A DNA stretch of 64,000 bases from Sphingobium cupriresistens. Its GTDB lineage: Bacteria > Pseudomonadota > Alphaproteobacteria > Sphingomonadales > Sphingomonadaceae. Location of the stretch: NCBI RefSeq assembly GCF_004152865.1, contig NZ_SEOO01000012.1, positions 1 through 64,000 of the forward strand, read 5' to 3'. Positions 37,965 through 47,143 of this stretch are shown here, piece after piece. Each line of letters begins with the position of its first letter. Positions within the stretch are counted from its first letter, which is position 1. Both the position numbers and the translations under genes were made by a program. Under the pieces are notes generated by a model. The model worked only from the letters and a program-made list of their open reading frames with translations. It had not been told where the DNA came from and ran no database searches.

Positions 37965-38065
37965 ATTTCATATTATCCTTTATTGTGAAACATGCAGTTC
38001 AAATTATACCGAAAACTAGCGCATATTGAAACGGGATTTCGGCTTTTCCATGCGATAAGGTCGCT
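37965..38065. promoter_or_regulatory. Divergent lrp / phhA control region
   Basis: These 101 bp are clearly AT-rich compared with flanking genes (atatttcatattatcc, tgcagttcaaattatacc). They probably contain the promoters and Lrp-type binding sites for both directions. No single operator is defined by eye. Confidence 0.5.
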
Positions 38066-38935
38066 ATGGGACAGGATATACACGAACGGCCGGAGGGTGC
38101 CGCCGGGGACTGGACGGTCGCTCAGGACTGGCACCGCTACACCGCGGCGGAACATGCGATGTGGGACCGTTTGTTCGAACGGCAGGCCCGGATGCTGCCC
38201 GGTCGGGTCGTGCCGGAATATATGGCTGGTCTCGATATATTGCGCATGGACAGGCCGGGTATTCCCAATTTCGATGCGCTGTCGGAACGGTTGATGAAGG
38301 CGACGGGCTGGCAGGTCGTCGCCGTGCCTGGGCTGGTCCCCGACGCGGTATTTTTCGACCATCTCGCCAACCGCCGCTTTGTCGCCGGGCGCTTCATCCG
38401 AACCCCGGACCAGATCGATTATCTGGAGGAGCCCGACATATTCCATGATGTTTTCGGCCATGTGCCGCTGCTCGCGAACCCCGTGTTCGCCGACTATATG
38501 CAGGCCTATGGCGCGGGCGGGCTGCGCGCCGACAGCCTGGGCGCGATCGAACGGCTGGCGCGGCTTTACTGGTACACAGTCGAATTCGGCCTGATCCGCC
38601 AGGAGGACGGGCTCAAGCTCTACGGCGCTGGCATCGTCTCTTCTTATGGCGAATCGCTATTCGCGCTCGACGATCCGTCGCCCCATCGCATCGGCTTTGA
38701 TCTCAGGCGGCTGATGCGGACCAATTACAAGATCGACGATTATCAGCAGAGCTATTTCGTGATCGACAGTTTCGAGGACCTGCTGCGCCAGACAGCGCAG
38801 ACCGACTTTGCGCCCCTTTACACGGAGTTGGACGGGCAGCCCGATCTGGCCACCGATGCGCTGTTGCCAAGGGACCATATCTTTACGCGCGGAACGCAGG
38901 CCCATGCCCGCAGTCGGGCGGAGGTCGGCGCATGA
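38066..38935 (+). CDS. phhA: Phenylalanine 4-monooxygenase
   Basis: A 289-residue tetrahydrobiopterin-dependent aromatic amino acid hydroxylase. Iron ligands H127 and H132 lie in IFHDVFGHVP, with the third acid further down in LYWYTVEFGL. It converts L-Phe to L-Tyr, feeding the downstream tyrosine catabolic genes. It is first in the operon. A pterin recycling dehydratase (phhB) is not seen here. Confidence 0.93.
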   Translation: MGQDIHERPEGAAGDWTVAQDWHRYTAAEHAMWDRLFERQARMLPGRVVPEYMAGLDILRMDRPGIPNFDALSERLMKATGWQVVAVPGLVPDAVFFDHLANRRFVAGRFIRTPDQIDYLEEPDIFHDVFGHVPLLANPVFADYMQAYGAGGLRADSLGAIERLARLYWYTVEFGLIRQEDGLKLYGAGIVSSYGESLFALDDPSPHRIGFDLRRLMRTNYKIDDYQQSYFVIDSFEDLLRQTAQTDFAPLYTELDGQPDLATDALLPRDHIFTRGTQAHARSRAEVGA

Positions 38936-39000
38936 TCCCGGCGACGGCCCCACACGCACCGCCCTTGCTGCATAACGAACATAAGAAAGAGGACCTGTCC

Positions 39001-40065
39001 ATGGACGTCAACGTCAACGTCGCCCCGGAGTCCGTGACCGACAATCCGCTCGGCCTCAACGGTTTCGAATTCGTCGAATTCACGTCTCCCGACCCCGATG
39101 GAATGGCCGCGCAGTTCGAACAGTTGGGCTTTACCGCGACGCACCGCCATCCTGTGAAGAATATCACCCGCTACAAGCAGGGTCGCATCAACCTGATGCT
39201 GAACCGCGACGACGCCGGTCGCGTCGCGGCGTTCCGGGGCGAACATGGCGCGTCCGCCAGCGCGATGGCGTTCCGCGTCAACGATCCGCAGGCGGCGATG
39301 CGCTGGGCGCTGGACCATGGCGCCAAGCGCACCGACGAGGATGACACCGTGATTCAGGGCATCGGCGGCTCCTACCTCTATTTCGTGGCGGATGATGCAG
39401 ATCTCTACGCCGACTGGGCGGAATTTTCCGGCTGGCGCGAAGCGGAAGCGCGCAACAATGTCGGCCTCGACCTGCTCGATCATCTGACCCACAATGTCCG
39501 GCGCGGCCAGATGCGGGTGTGGAGCGCATTCTACCGCACCCTGTTTAATTTCGAAGAGCAGAAATATTTCGATATCAAGGGCCAGGCCACCGGCCTGTTC
39601 AGCCAGGCGATGATCGCGCCCGACAAGGCGATCCGCATTCCGCTGAACGAAAGCCAGGACGACAGAAGCCAGATCGAGGAGTTCATCCGCCAATATAATG
39701 GCGAGGGCATCCAGCATCTCGCGCTGACCACCGCCGATATCTACGACACGGTCGAGCGGCTGCGCGCGCGCGGCGTCAGGTTGCAGGATACGATCGAAAC
39801 CTATTATGAGCTGGTCGACAAGCGCGTGCCCGGCCATGGCGAGGATTTGGAGCGATTGCGCGCGAACCGCATCCTGATCGACGGCGATGTGGAGAGCGAG
39901 GGCATATTGCTGCAGATTTTCACCGAAAATATGTTCGGCCCGATCTTCTTCGAAATCATCCAGCGCAAGGGCAATGAAGGTTTCGGCAACGGCAATTTCC
40001 AGGCGCTGTTCGAAAGCATCGAGCTGGACCAGATTCGGCGCGGTGTCATCACGGTGAGCGAATGA
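39001..40065 (+). CDS. hppD: 4-hydroxyphenylpyruvate dioxygenase
   Basis: A 354-residue Fe(II) dioxygenase turning 4-hydroxyphenylpyruvate into homogentisate. The facial triad is H161 ([10 protein letters not shown]), H239 (GIQHLALTT) and E318 ([17 protein letters not shown]). The ATG at 39001 has AAGAAAGAGG 9 nt upstream; an earlier ATG at 38932 overlaps the phhA stop but adds non-homologous residues. Its C-terminus is coupled to hmgA by ATGA. Confidence 0.94.
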   Translation: MDVNVNVAPESVTDNPLGLNGFEFVEFTSPDPDGMAAQFEQLGFTATHRHPVKNITRYKQGRINLMLNRDDAGRVAAFRGEHGASASAMAFRVNDPQAAMRWALDHGAKRTDEDDTVIQGIGGSYLYFVADDADLYADWAEFSGWREAEARNNVGLDLLDHLTHNVRRGQMRVWSAFYRTLFNFEEQKYFDIKGQATGLFSQAMIAPDKAIRIPLNESQDDRSQIEEFIRQYNGEGIQHLALTTADIYDTVERLRARGVRLQDTIETYYELVDKRVPGHGEDLERLRANRILIDGDVESEGILLQIFTENMFGPIFFEIIQRKGNEGFGNGNFQALFESIELDQIRRGVITVSE

Positions 40066-41369
40066 CGGATATGCGCCTCACCGGATTTGGCAACCATCAT
40101 GCGACCGAGGCGATTGCCGGCGCGCTGCCGGTCGGACGCAACTCGCCGCAGCGCGTGCCCTTTGGCCTTTACGCCGAGCAGTTTTCGGCGACCGCCTTCA
40201 CCGCGCCGCGGCACGAAAACCGGCGTAGCTGGCTGTACCGTATGCGGCCGAGCGCCGGCCATGGTCCATTCCTGCCCTATGATCGCGACAGCCTGCTGCG
40301 ATCCGGTCCCTTTGACGAGCGCCCCGCCTCGCCCAATCGCCTGCGCTGGAACCCGCTGGACATGCCGGCGGAACCCACCGACTTCATCGACGGCCTGGTG
40401 ACCTATGCCGGCAATGGCGATGTCGCGACGGGCGCGGGTTGCGGCATTCATCTGTACGCGGCGAACCAGTCGATGGTCGATCGCGCCTTCTTTTGCGCCG
40501 ATGGCGAATGGCTGATCGTGCCGCAGGTCGGTACGTTGCGGATCGTGACGGAAATGGGCGTCCTGACCGTTGCGCCGCTCCAGATCGCACTGATCCCGCG
40601 GGGCATCCGTTTCCGTGTCGAGCTGCCGGGCGGGGCTGCGCGCGGCTATGTCTGCGAAAATTACGGTGCGCTGTTCCGCCTGCCGGACCTTGGCCCGATC
40701 GGGTCCAACGGCCTGGCCAATCCGCGCGATTTCGAAGCGCCGGTCGCGGCGTTCGAGGATGTCGAGCGGCCGACCCAGATCGTCCAGAAATTCGGCGGCA
40801 GGCTGTGGGCGACGACGATCGACCACAGTCCCTTCGATGTGGTCGCCTGGCACGGCACGGTCGCGCCCTATCGGTACGACCTGACGCGCTTCAATACGAT
40901 CAACACGGTCAGTTACGACCACCCCGATCCGTCGATCTTCACCGTGCTGACATCGCCCAGCGACACGCCCGGCACGGCCAATATCGATTTCGTGATCTTC
41001 CCGCCGCGCTGGATGGTGGCGGACGATACGTTCCGCCCGCCTTGGTTCCACCGCAATGTGATGAGCGAATTTATGGGACTGATCGAGGGCGAATATGACG
41101 CCAAGGCCGGGGGCTTCGCGCCGGGCGGGGCCAGTTTGCACAATGCCATGTCGGCTCACGGGCCAGACCTGTCGAGCCATGACAAGGCGGTCGCCGCGCA
41201 GTTGGCGCCGCACAGAATAGAAGGAACGATGGCCTTCATGTTCGAAAGCCGCCACATGATCCAGCCGACCGCCTGGGCGACGGAAACGCCGCTGCTGCAA
41301 CCCGACTATGACGCCTGCTGGACGGGCTTTCGCAAGGCGCAATTGCCGGTTACGCAGGGGGATATATGA
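40062..41369 (+). CDS. hmgA: Homogentisate 1,2-dioxygenase
   Basis: A 435-residue protein that opens the homogentisate ring to maleylacetoacetate. Iron ligands are H330, E336 and H366 ([10 protein letters not shown] and SAHGPD), aligned with human HGD H335/E341/H371. The N-terminal [16 protein letters not shown] is diagnostic. It overlaps hppD and fahA stop/start codons by 4 nt each. Confidence 0.95.
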   Translation: MTDMRLTGFGNHHATEAIAGALPVGRNSPQRVPFGLYAEQFSATAFTAPRHENRRSWLYRMRPSAGHGPFLPYDRDSLLRSGPFDERPASPNRLRWNPLDMPAEPTDFIDGLVTYAGNGDVATGAGCGIHLYAANQSMVDRAFFCADGEWLIVPQVGTLRIVTEMGVLTVAPLQIALIPRGIRFRVELPGGAARGYVCENYGALFRLPDLGPIGSNGLANPRDFEAPVAAFEDVERPTQIVQKFGGRLWATTIDHSPFDVVAWHGTVAPYRYDLTRFNTINTVSYDHPDPSIFTVLTSPSDTPGTANIDFVIFPPRWMVADDTFRPPWFHRNVMSEFMGLIEGEYDAKAGGFAPGGASLHNAMSAHGPDLSSHDKAVAAQLAPHRIEGTMAFMFESRHMIQPTAWATETPLLQPDYDACWTGFRKAQLPVTQGDI

Positions 41370-42673
41370 TGGCGGACTGGTGGACGACCGACGCGACGCA
41401 TGACCCGGCGCTGACCAGCTGGGTCGAAAGCGCGCAGGACCATGGCGATTTCCCGATCCAAAATCTGCCGATCGGGTTATTCTCCCCGCCCGGTCACGAA
41501 CCGCGCATCGGCGTCGCGATCGGCAACGCGATATTGGACCTGCGGGCCAGCGCCGACGCCGGGTTACTGCCCAACGACGTGGCGATGGCGTGCCGCGGCA
41601 GCGTGGTGAACGAATTGCTCGCCCTCCCGGCGGACCGGCGGCGCGCGCTGCGCCATAGGCTGAGCGGACTATTGTCCGATCCGGCGCATCGGCCGGTCGT
41701 GGAAGACTTTCTCCATAGCGCGGCGGACTGCACCCTGCACGTGCCCGCGCGGATCGGCGACTATAGCGACTTTTATGTCGGCATCCATCATGCCAATAAT
41801 GTCGGCCGCCAGTTCCGGCCCGACAATCCGCTGTTGCCCAATTATAAATATGTGCCGATCGGCTATCATGGACGCGCGTCCTCGATCCGCGCGTCTGGCG
41901 TGCCGCTGCGGCGGCCGCTGGGCCAGCGCAAGCCACCCGAAGCCGATGCGCCGGTCGTCGGGCCGACCACCCGACTCGATTATGAGCTGGAACTGGGCGT
42001 GTGGATCGGGCCGGGCAATGCGCTCGGCACGTCCATCCCGATTGCGCAGGCGGCCGATCATGTCGCGGGCTTCTGTCTGCTCAACGATTGGTCCGCGCGT
42101 GATTTTCAGGCTTGGGAATATCAGCCTCTCGGTCCCTTCCTCGCCAAGAATTTTCAGTCGACCATCTCCCCCTGGATCGTCACCGCAGAGGCGATGGCGC
42201 CATTCCGCACAGCCCAGCCCATGCGGCCGGACGGTGATCCCCAACCGCTACCCTATCTGCTGGATGCGAGCGATCAGGCGCATGGCGCACTCGCCCTGAT
42301 GCTGGAAGCCTGGCTGCTGACCGCCAGAATGCGGGAGGCGGGGCAGGCGCCGATCCGCCTCAGCCGCGGCCCCGCGACCAATATGTACTGGACTGTGCAA
42401 CAGATCGTCACCCATCATGCGTCCAATGGCTGCGACCTCAATCCGGGCGACCTGCTGGGCACCGGCACCATTTCGGCGCCCTCCCGCGACGGCTTCGGCA
42501 GCCTGATGGAACTGAGCATCGGCGGCAAAGAACCGATCGCCCTGCCCAATGGCGAAAGCCGCGCCTTCGTGGAGGATGGCGACGAGATCATCCTGCGCGC
42601 CCATGCGTCGGCGCCGGGCCGCGTGTCCATCGGCCTGGGCGAATGTCGGGCGCTGGTGAAGCCCGCGCCATGA
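41366..42673 (+). CDS. fahA: Fumarylacetoacetase
   Basis: A 435-residue FAH with N-terminal SH3-like domain and C-terminal hydrolase domain ([21 protein letters not shown], metal motif [25 protein letters not shown]). It hydrolyses fumarylacetoacetate to fumarate and acetoacetate. It is translationally coupled to hmgA (ATGA) and overlaps maiA by 4 nt. Confidence 0.93.
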   Translation: MMADWWTTDATHDPALTSWVESAQDHGDFPIQNLPIGLFSPPGHEPRIGVAIGNAILDLRASADAGLLPNDVAMACRGSVVNELLALPADRRRALRHRLSGLLSDPAHRPVVEDFLHSAADCTLHVPARIGDYSDFYVGIHHANNVGRQFRPDNPLLPNYKYVPIGYHGRASSIRASGVPLRRPLGQRKPPEADAPVVGPTTRLDYELELGVWIGPGNALGTSIPIAQAADHVAGFCLLNDWSARDFQAWEYQPLGPFLAKNFQSTISPWIVTAEAMAPFRTAQPMRPDGDPQPLPYLLDASDQAHGALALMLEAWLLTARMREAGQAPIRLSRGPATNMYWTVQQIVTHHASNGCDLNPGDLLGTGTISAPSRDGFGSLMELSIGGKEPIALPNGESRAFVEDGDEIILRAHASAPGRVSIGLGECRALVKPAP

Positions 42674-43314
42674 GCGGGGTCGTCCTGCACGGCTATTGGC
42701 GATCGTCAGCCGCCTATCGCGTGCGGATGGCCCTCAATCTCAAGGGCGTCGCTTATACTCAGATCAATCATGACCTGCGCATAGGCGCCCAGCGCGACGA
42801 CGCCTATCTGGCGATTGCGCCGCACGGACTGGTGCCCGCGTTGCAGGTTGACGGCCGGGTGCTGATCGAAAGCCCCGCCATCCTCGAATGGATCGACGCC
42901 CGGTGGCCGGAGCCGATGTTGCTGCCAAGGGATGAGGATGACAAGGCGATCGTCCGGTCGATGGCGGCGCTGATCGCCTGCGACATTCATCCGCTCAACA
43001 ATCTGCGCATACTCAAGGCGTTGAAGCATGATTTCGGGGCCGATCAAGCACAGATCGATGCCTGGACCCATCGCTGGATCGGCGCGGGCTTCGGGGCGCT
43101 GGAGCAGATGATCGCGCGCCATGGCGACGGCTTTGCGTTTGGCGATGCGCCGACACTGGCGGACTGTTATCTCGTACCGCAGCTTTTCAATGCACGGCGC
43201 TCCGGCGTCGATCTGACGCCCTACCCCGCGCTGGTGGCGGCCGGTGACAAAGCCGCTGCGCTGACGACCGTCGCCGCAGCTCGTCCCGATGTGCAGCCGG
43301 ACGCCGACAGATGA
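42670..43314 (+). CDS. maiA: Maleylacetoacetate isomerase (zeta-class GST)
   Basis: A 214-residue protein with the zeta GST motif SSAAYRVRMALNLKG carrying the active-site serines, ESPAILEWID, and the helical C-terminus FGDAPTLADCYLVPQLFNARR. It isomerises maleylacetoacetate to fumarylacetoacetate. ATG 42670 overlaps the fahA stop. Confidence 0.93.
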   Translation: MSGVVLHGYWRSSAAYRVRMALNLKGVAYTQINHDLRIGAQRDDAYLAIAPHGLVPALQVDGRVLIESPAILEWIDARWPEPMLLPRDEDDKAIVRSMAALIACDIHPLNNLRILKALKHDFGADQAQIDAWTHRWIGAGFGALEQMIARHGDGFAFGDAPTLADCYLVPQLFNARRSGVDLTPYPALVAAGDKAAALTTVAAARPDVQPDADR

Positions 43315-43670
43315 ACGGCGATCGGGTGACGGCGACGCCGACGGGTGTGCGACTCTGCGCGCTCGACGCCCTGCAGGACGGGGCCGCCCGCAATTTCGTC
43401 CTGCAGATGCGCGCGGGCCGTTTCCACGGCTTCGTCGTGCGGGACGGCCAGCGAGTGTCGGGCTTTGTCGACCGCTGCCCCCATGCGGGCCTGCCGCTGG
43501 CGCAGACGCTGGACGACTATCTCACGCCCGACGGTCGCTTCATCGCCTGCAGCTGGCATGGCGCCCTGTTCGACAAGCAGGACGGCCGGTGCGTCGGCGG
43601 CCCTTGCACCGGCCAGTCGCTGAAGGCCTGGCCGGTGGCGCTGGTCGAGGACTGGATCGTCACCGCCTGA
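43311..43670 (+). CDS. Rieske 2Fe-2S ferredoxin-like protein
   Basis: A 119-residue Rieske domain only, with cluster ligands C56-x-H58 (CPHAGL) and C80-x2-H83 (CSWHGAL). It is coupled by ATGA to maiA as the last gene of the tyrosine operon. It may deliver electrons to a dioxygenase or protect Fe(II) enzymes, but none of the known pathway steps needs it. Role unknown. Confidence 0.86.
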   Translation: MNGDRVTATPTGVRLCALDALQDGAARNFVLQMRAGRFHGFVVRDGQRVSGFVDRCPHAGLPLAQTLDDYLTPDGRFIACSWHGALFDKQDGRCVGGPCTGQSLKAWPVALVEDWIVTA

Positions 43671-43720
43671 CCCTATCCCTTTGCGTCCATTGCAGGATTT
43701 TGGCCTGCCCCCCCGGCACG

Positions 43721-45163
43721 TCACTGACGCGCATAGCGGTCCTCATAGCGGATGATATCGTCCTCGCCCAGATAATGGCCGGTCTGGACCTCGATCATCT
43801 CGACCGGGATCTTGCCGGGATTTTCCAGCCGGTGAACCGCGCCCAGCGGCACATAGACCGACTCGTTCGCGCTCACCAGCTTGACCGTCTCGCCGATCGT
43901 CACCTGCGCGGTGCCCGCGACCACGATCCAATGTTCGGCGCGATGATGATGATGGCTTTGCAGCGACAGCGCCTCTCCCGGCTTCACCATGATCCGCTTG
44001 ACCTGGAACCCGTCGCCCATCGCCAGGCTTTCGAACCAGCCCCATGGCCGGTGATCGCGCGGCATCGTCTCGGCCTGTTTGACCGATCGCGCCTTGAGCG
44101 TCTTGACCGCTTCGCCCACCCGCTGGCTGGCCGCGCGCGGCGCGACCAGCACGGCGTCGGGCATGGCCACGACGATCATGTCGTCCAGGCCGATCCCCAC
44201 CAGTTCCAGCCCGTCCACTTCCGATCGCAGCAATGTGCCGGTGCAATCGATCGCCGTCGCGCCGCGCGAACAGACATTGGCCTGTGCGTCGGGGCCGCTT
44301 TCCTGCCACACGCTTTTCCAGTCGCCCAGGTCCGACCAGCCCGCGGCAAACGGCATCACGACCAGATTGTCGGCTTTCTCCATGATGGCATAGTCGATCG
44401 AGATGGTCGCCGCCCCGCGCCACGCCTCCACTCCCAGCCGGGTAAAGCCCAGATCCGCCGAACCGCCGGCCACAGCGCCTTCGACCGCGGCCAGCAGGTC
44501 GGGGGCGTGGCGGCGATAGGCGTCGATGATCGCGGCCAGGGAAAACAGGAAAATGCCCGCATTCCAGAGATATTTGCCCGAAGCCAGCATGGCCGCGGCC
44601 CGCTCTGCGTCAGGCTTTTCGACGAAGCGCATCAGCGGGCTGGGCGTGGGTGCGGACCGGGCCGACGGGTCGTCCAGTTCCAGATAGCCATAGCCGGTTT
44701 CCGCGCGGGTGGGTTCGATGCCGAAGGTGACGAGCGATCCATCGAGCGCGCTCTGCCGCGCCGCGCGCACCGCAGCCTGGAAGGCGGGCGCGTCGGGGAT
44801 CAGATGGTCCGACGGCAGGACCAGCATCAGCGCGTCGGGGTCCTGCCGTTGCAGCACCAGCGCGGCGGCCAGGATGGCGGGCGCGGTGTTGCGCCCCTCC
44901 GGCTCGATCAGGATCGCCGATGGCGTGGCGCCGGCCGCGTCGAGCTGCTCGGCCACGATGAAGCGGAACGGGTCGCCGGTGACGATCGCGGGCGCGGCAA
45001 AGCCTTCGCCCTGCACCAGCGTGGCGGCGCGCTGGAACAGGCTGGTCCCGTCGATCAGGTCGGCGAACTGCTTGGGATAGGCTTTGCGGGACAGCGGCCA
45101 AAGGCGCGTGCCGGCACCGCCGCATAGAATCACGGGATAAATCACATTATGGTCAGTCGGCAT
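43721..45163 (-). CDS. manC: Mannose-1-phosphate guanylyltransferase / mannose-6-phosphate isomerase
   Basis: A 480-residue bifunctional protein (AlgA/ManC/CpsB type). N-terminal nucleotidyltransferase GGAGTRLWPLSRKAYPKQF is at residues 15-33, with FVEKPDAERAAAMLASG. The C-terminal cupin PMI domain (about 350-480) has metal-binding SLQSHHHHRAEHWIVVAGTA and EVQTGHYLGEDDIIRYEDRY. It makes GDP-mannose for exopolysaccharide. It is convergent with the Rieske gene. Confidence 0.92.
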   Translation of the reverse strand: MPTDHNVIYPVILCGGAGTRLWPLSRKAYPKQFADLIDGTSLFQRAATLVQGEGFAAPAIVTGDPFRFIVAEQLDAAGATPSAILIEPEGRNTAPAILAAALVLQRQDPDALMLVLPSDHLIPDAPAFQAAVRAARQSALDGSLVTFGIEPTRAETGYGYLELDDPSARSAPTPSPLMRFVEKPDAERAAAMLASGKYLWNAGIFLFSLAAIIDAYRRHAPDLLAAVEGAVAGGSADLGFTRLGVEAWRGAATISIDYAIMEKADNLVVMPFAAGWSDLGDWKSVWQESGPDAQANVCSRGATAIDCTGTLLRSEVDGLELVGIGLDDMIVVAMPDAVLVAPRAASQRVGEAVKTLKARSVKQAETMPRDHRPWGWFESLAMGDGFQVKRIMVKPGEALSLQSHHHHRAEHWIVVAGTAQVTIGETVKLVSANESVYVPLGAVHRLENPGKIPVEMIEVQTGHYLGEDDIIRYEDRYARQ

Positions 45164-45340
45164 GACAGAGGCGCGCCCCTATAAAAAGGATCTTCTACAA
45201 ATCGGTTGCGAAGCAGAGTTGCTTTATATCCGCATTCCATGTGTGACTTATAATCTAACGCGGTGATCGCCTATCGCTTTTGGTGAAACCAGGTTGAGGA
45301 CCTATTAAATCGCTTGCTGGGATGGCGGCGGGTTGATCCA

Positions 45341-45500
45341 ATGGCGGCGCAAGCAGACGTCTTCACGGGTGATTTGATCTGGCTACCGGAGGCGCAGATG
45401 CGGCGGATCAAGCCGTATTTCCCGTTGTCGCACGGAGGCCACGGGTCGATGATCGCGGAAACATCAGCGACATCATCTTCGTGATCGGTAACGGCTTGGG
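45341..45500 (+). pseudogene. IS5-family transposase N-terminal remnant
   Basis: From ATG 45341 the frame reads DLIWLPEAQMRRIKPYFPLSHGG, the start of IS5-type transposases. It then shifts frame near 45435; the next frame reads RVDDRGNISDIIFVIGNGL, a diverged form of the usual RVDDRRVISGI.. continuation. Nothing of the catalytic DDE domain follows. The flanks show no clear terminal inverted repeat. It lies between manC and ohrR. Confidence 0.6.
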
Positions 45501-45523
45501 ACATCATATCTGCCAGATGCGTG

Positions 45524-45982
45524 CTAGGATTCCCCGACCGGCACCCCTTTCAACGCGGTGACCAAGGCGCGAACCCGGCTGCGCAATTCGATGATCGATT
45601 CTGTATCGATGTCGAGCCCGGCGCCCAGCATTTCGGGCACCCGCGCGGCGGCGGATTTCAGATCCCGACCCTTTGGCGTCACGTCGATCAATACCCGCCG
45701 CTCGTCAGTCGCATCACGGGTCCGGCTTATCAGGCCCGCTTTTTCCATACGCTTGAGCAGCGGGGTCAGGGTGCCGCTGTCGAGATGGAGCATGTCACCC
45801 AGGGACCCGACGGTTTGCGGCGTATGTTTCCACAAAACCAGCATGACCAGATATTGGGGATAGGTCAGTCCCAACTCCGCCAGAATGGGCCTATACAGGC
45901 GATTGAGCAGGTTCGACGCAGCATAAAGGGGAAAGCAGACCTGCCGGTCGAGATCGAGCGGATCCGAATCCGGCAGCGTCAT
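45524..45982 (-). CDS. ohrR: MarR-family regulator OhrR
   Basis: A 152-residue winged-helix MarR protein with the redox cysteine C16 near the N-terminus (DRQVCFPLYAA), the hallmark of OhrR, and a LTPLLKRMEKAGLISRTRDATDERRVLIDVT wing. It represses ohr; oxidation of C16 by organic hydroperoxide releases DNA. It lies just downstream of ohr on the same strand (11 nt gap), so both are under the same palindromic operator. Confidence 0.9.
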   Translation of the reverse strand: MTLPDSDPLDLDRQVCFPLYAASNLLNRLYRPILAELGLTYPQYLVMLVLWKHTPQTVGSLGDMLHLDSGTLTPLLKRMEKAGLISRTRDATDERRVLIDVTPKGRDLKSAAARVPEMLGAGLDIDTESIIELRSRVRALVTALKGVPVGES

Positions 45983-45993
45983 GCCATTTCCTC

Positions 45994-46419
45994 TCAGTTC
46001 ACCGACACCGCAATCGCAACATCGATATTATTCTTCACCGCGTTTGAATAGGGGCATACGGCATGGGCTTTGGCAACCACTTCTTCCGCCGTTGCCTGAT
46101 CCAGGCCCGTGATCGTCACATCAAGCGCCACCGTCAAGGCGAAGCCGCCTGTTCCGTTGGGCTGCATCCCGACATCGGCTATGACGACGATATCCTCGTC
46201 CTTGACCTTTTCAGATGTCGCGCGCGTCACATGGATTACGGCATTGCCGAAACACGCCGCATAGCCGGCGGCGAACAATTGCTCCGGATTAGTAGCGCCA
46301 CCCTTCCCACCCAAAGCCTTTGGGAGGGCCAAGGGCTGGTCAAGCAGGCCATCGGCGCTTTTCACGGTCCCGGAACGTCCGCCGACGGCGGTGACTTTAG
46401 TGCTGTAAAGCAGGCTCAT
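45994..46419 (-). CDS. ohr: Organic hydroperoxide resistance protein Ohr
   Basis: A 141-residue thiol peroxidase with the catalytic cysteine pair C56 (AACFGNA) and C122 (AVCPYSNA). It reduces organic hydroperoxides. It is first in the ohr-ohrR operon, with the operator 29-54 nt upstream of the start. Confidence 0.93.
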   Translation of the reverse strand: MSLLYSTKVTAVGGRSGTVKSADGLLDQPLALPKALGGKGGATNPEQLFAAGYAACFGNAVIHVTRATSEKVKDEDIVVIADVGMQPNGTGGFALTVALDVTITGLDQATAEEVVAKAHAVCPYSNAVKNNIDVAIAVSVN

Positions 46420-46447
46420 TCATCGATCCTCACTATTAAATCATATA

Positions 46448-46473
46448 CAAATATATTGCGCACAATATATTTG
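46448..46473. promoter_or_regulatory. OhrR operator (perfect 11-bp inverted repeat)
   Basis: caaatatattg and caatatatttg are exact reverse complements separated by cgca. AT-rich palindromes of the type TACAAT..ATTGTA are the OhrR sites in other bacteria. The position just upstream of ohr, and toward the divergent TetR gene, fits. Confidence 0.8.
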
Positions 46474-46573
46474 ATCAAGGCCTGTGAGCGTCCATCGGAA
46501 ATCCGCTTGCCAAAAACCTTGATCCGAAGCCAAAAAGATTGACATTCGGACAAAATAGTCCGCTTATGCTCGT

Positions 46574-47143
46574 GTGACCAACGATCGGACCGACGCGAGA
46601 CGACATCGCCAAGCATTGCTTCAGGCTGCCTCCGCAATCTTTCTGGAACATGGCATCACCGCGCCGCTCGATCTGGTCGTCACGCGCGCCGGGGTCGGGC
46701 GCGCGACGCTTTATCGCCATTTCCCCGATCGGGTTGCGCTGGTTCTTGCGCTGGTCGATCAGTCTCTCGACGCGCTGGAAGCCTTGGCTAAGGCTGTTCC
46801 CCACGATCGCGCGACGTTTCAGATTCTGCTGCTGCATCTGGCTGATATCCTTGCGAAGGATCCCTCGCTGGCGGACTTCTGGCGGGTTATTCCATCCGAC
46901 AACGCCCAGCGGATAGGTCAGCTCCAACGCTTTCGGCTCATGTTCGACCGGGCCGTAAGCGACGCTATCGAAGGCGGCACGCTACGCGGCGACTTCAGGT
47001 CCGACGACATGCTGCTGGTTGGCGGTATGCTTGGGGCCGTCGCACGAGAACCTGATGCCGACAAACGCCGGGCCATGGCCGCCCGTCTGGTCGATCTGCT
47101 GGTTTCAGGGTTACAACCAGTCGATTCCGGCGCGTCACGATGA
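46574..47143 (+). CDS. TetR family transcriptional regulator
   Basis: A 189-residue protein with N-terminal HTH (LLQAASAIFLEHGITAPLDLVVTRAGVGRATLYRHFPDRVALV). It starts at GTG 46574 (MTNDRTDARR). It overlaps the MFS pump gene by 4 nt, so it very likely controls its own efflux operon. The ligand is unknown. Confidence 0.87.
   Translation: MTNDRTDARRHRQALLQAASAIFLEHGITAPLDLVVTRAGVGRATLYRHFPDRVALVLALVDQSLDALEALAKAVPHDRATFQILLLHLADILAKDPSLADFWRVIPSDNAQRIGQLQRFRLMFDRAVSDAIEGGTLRGDFRSDDMLLVGGMLGAVAREPDADKRRAMAARLVDLLVSGLQPVDSGASR

Noticed and set aside
43289..45127. 612-codon plus-strand frame opposite manC
   Set aside because: It overlaps both the Rieske gene in another frame and manC on the other strand, and has no recognisable domain.
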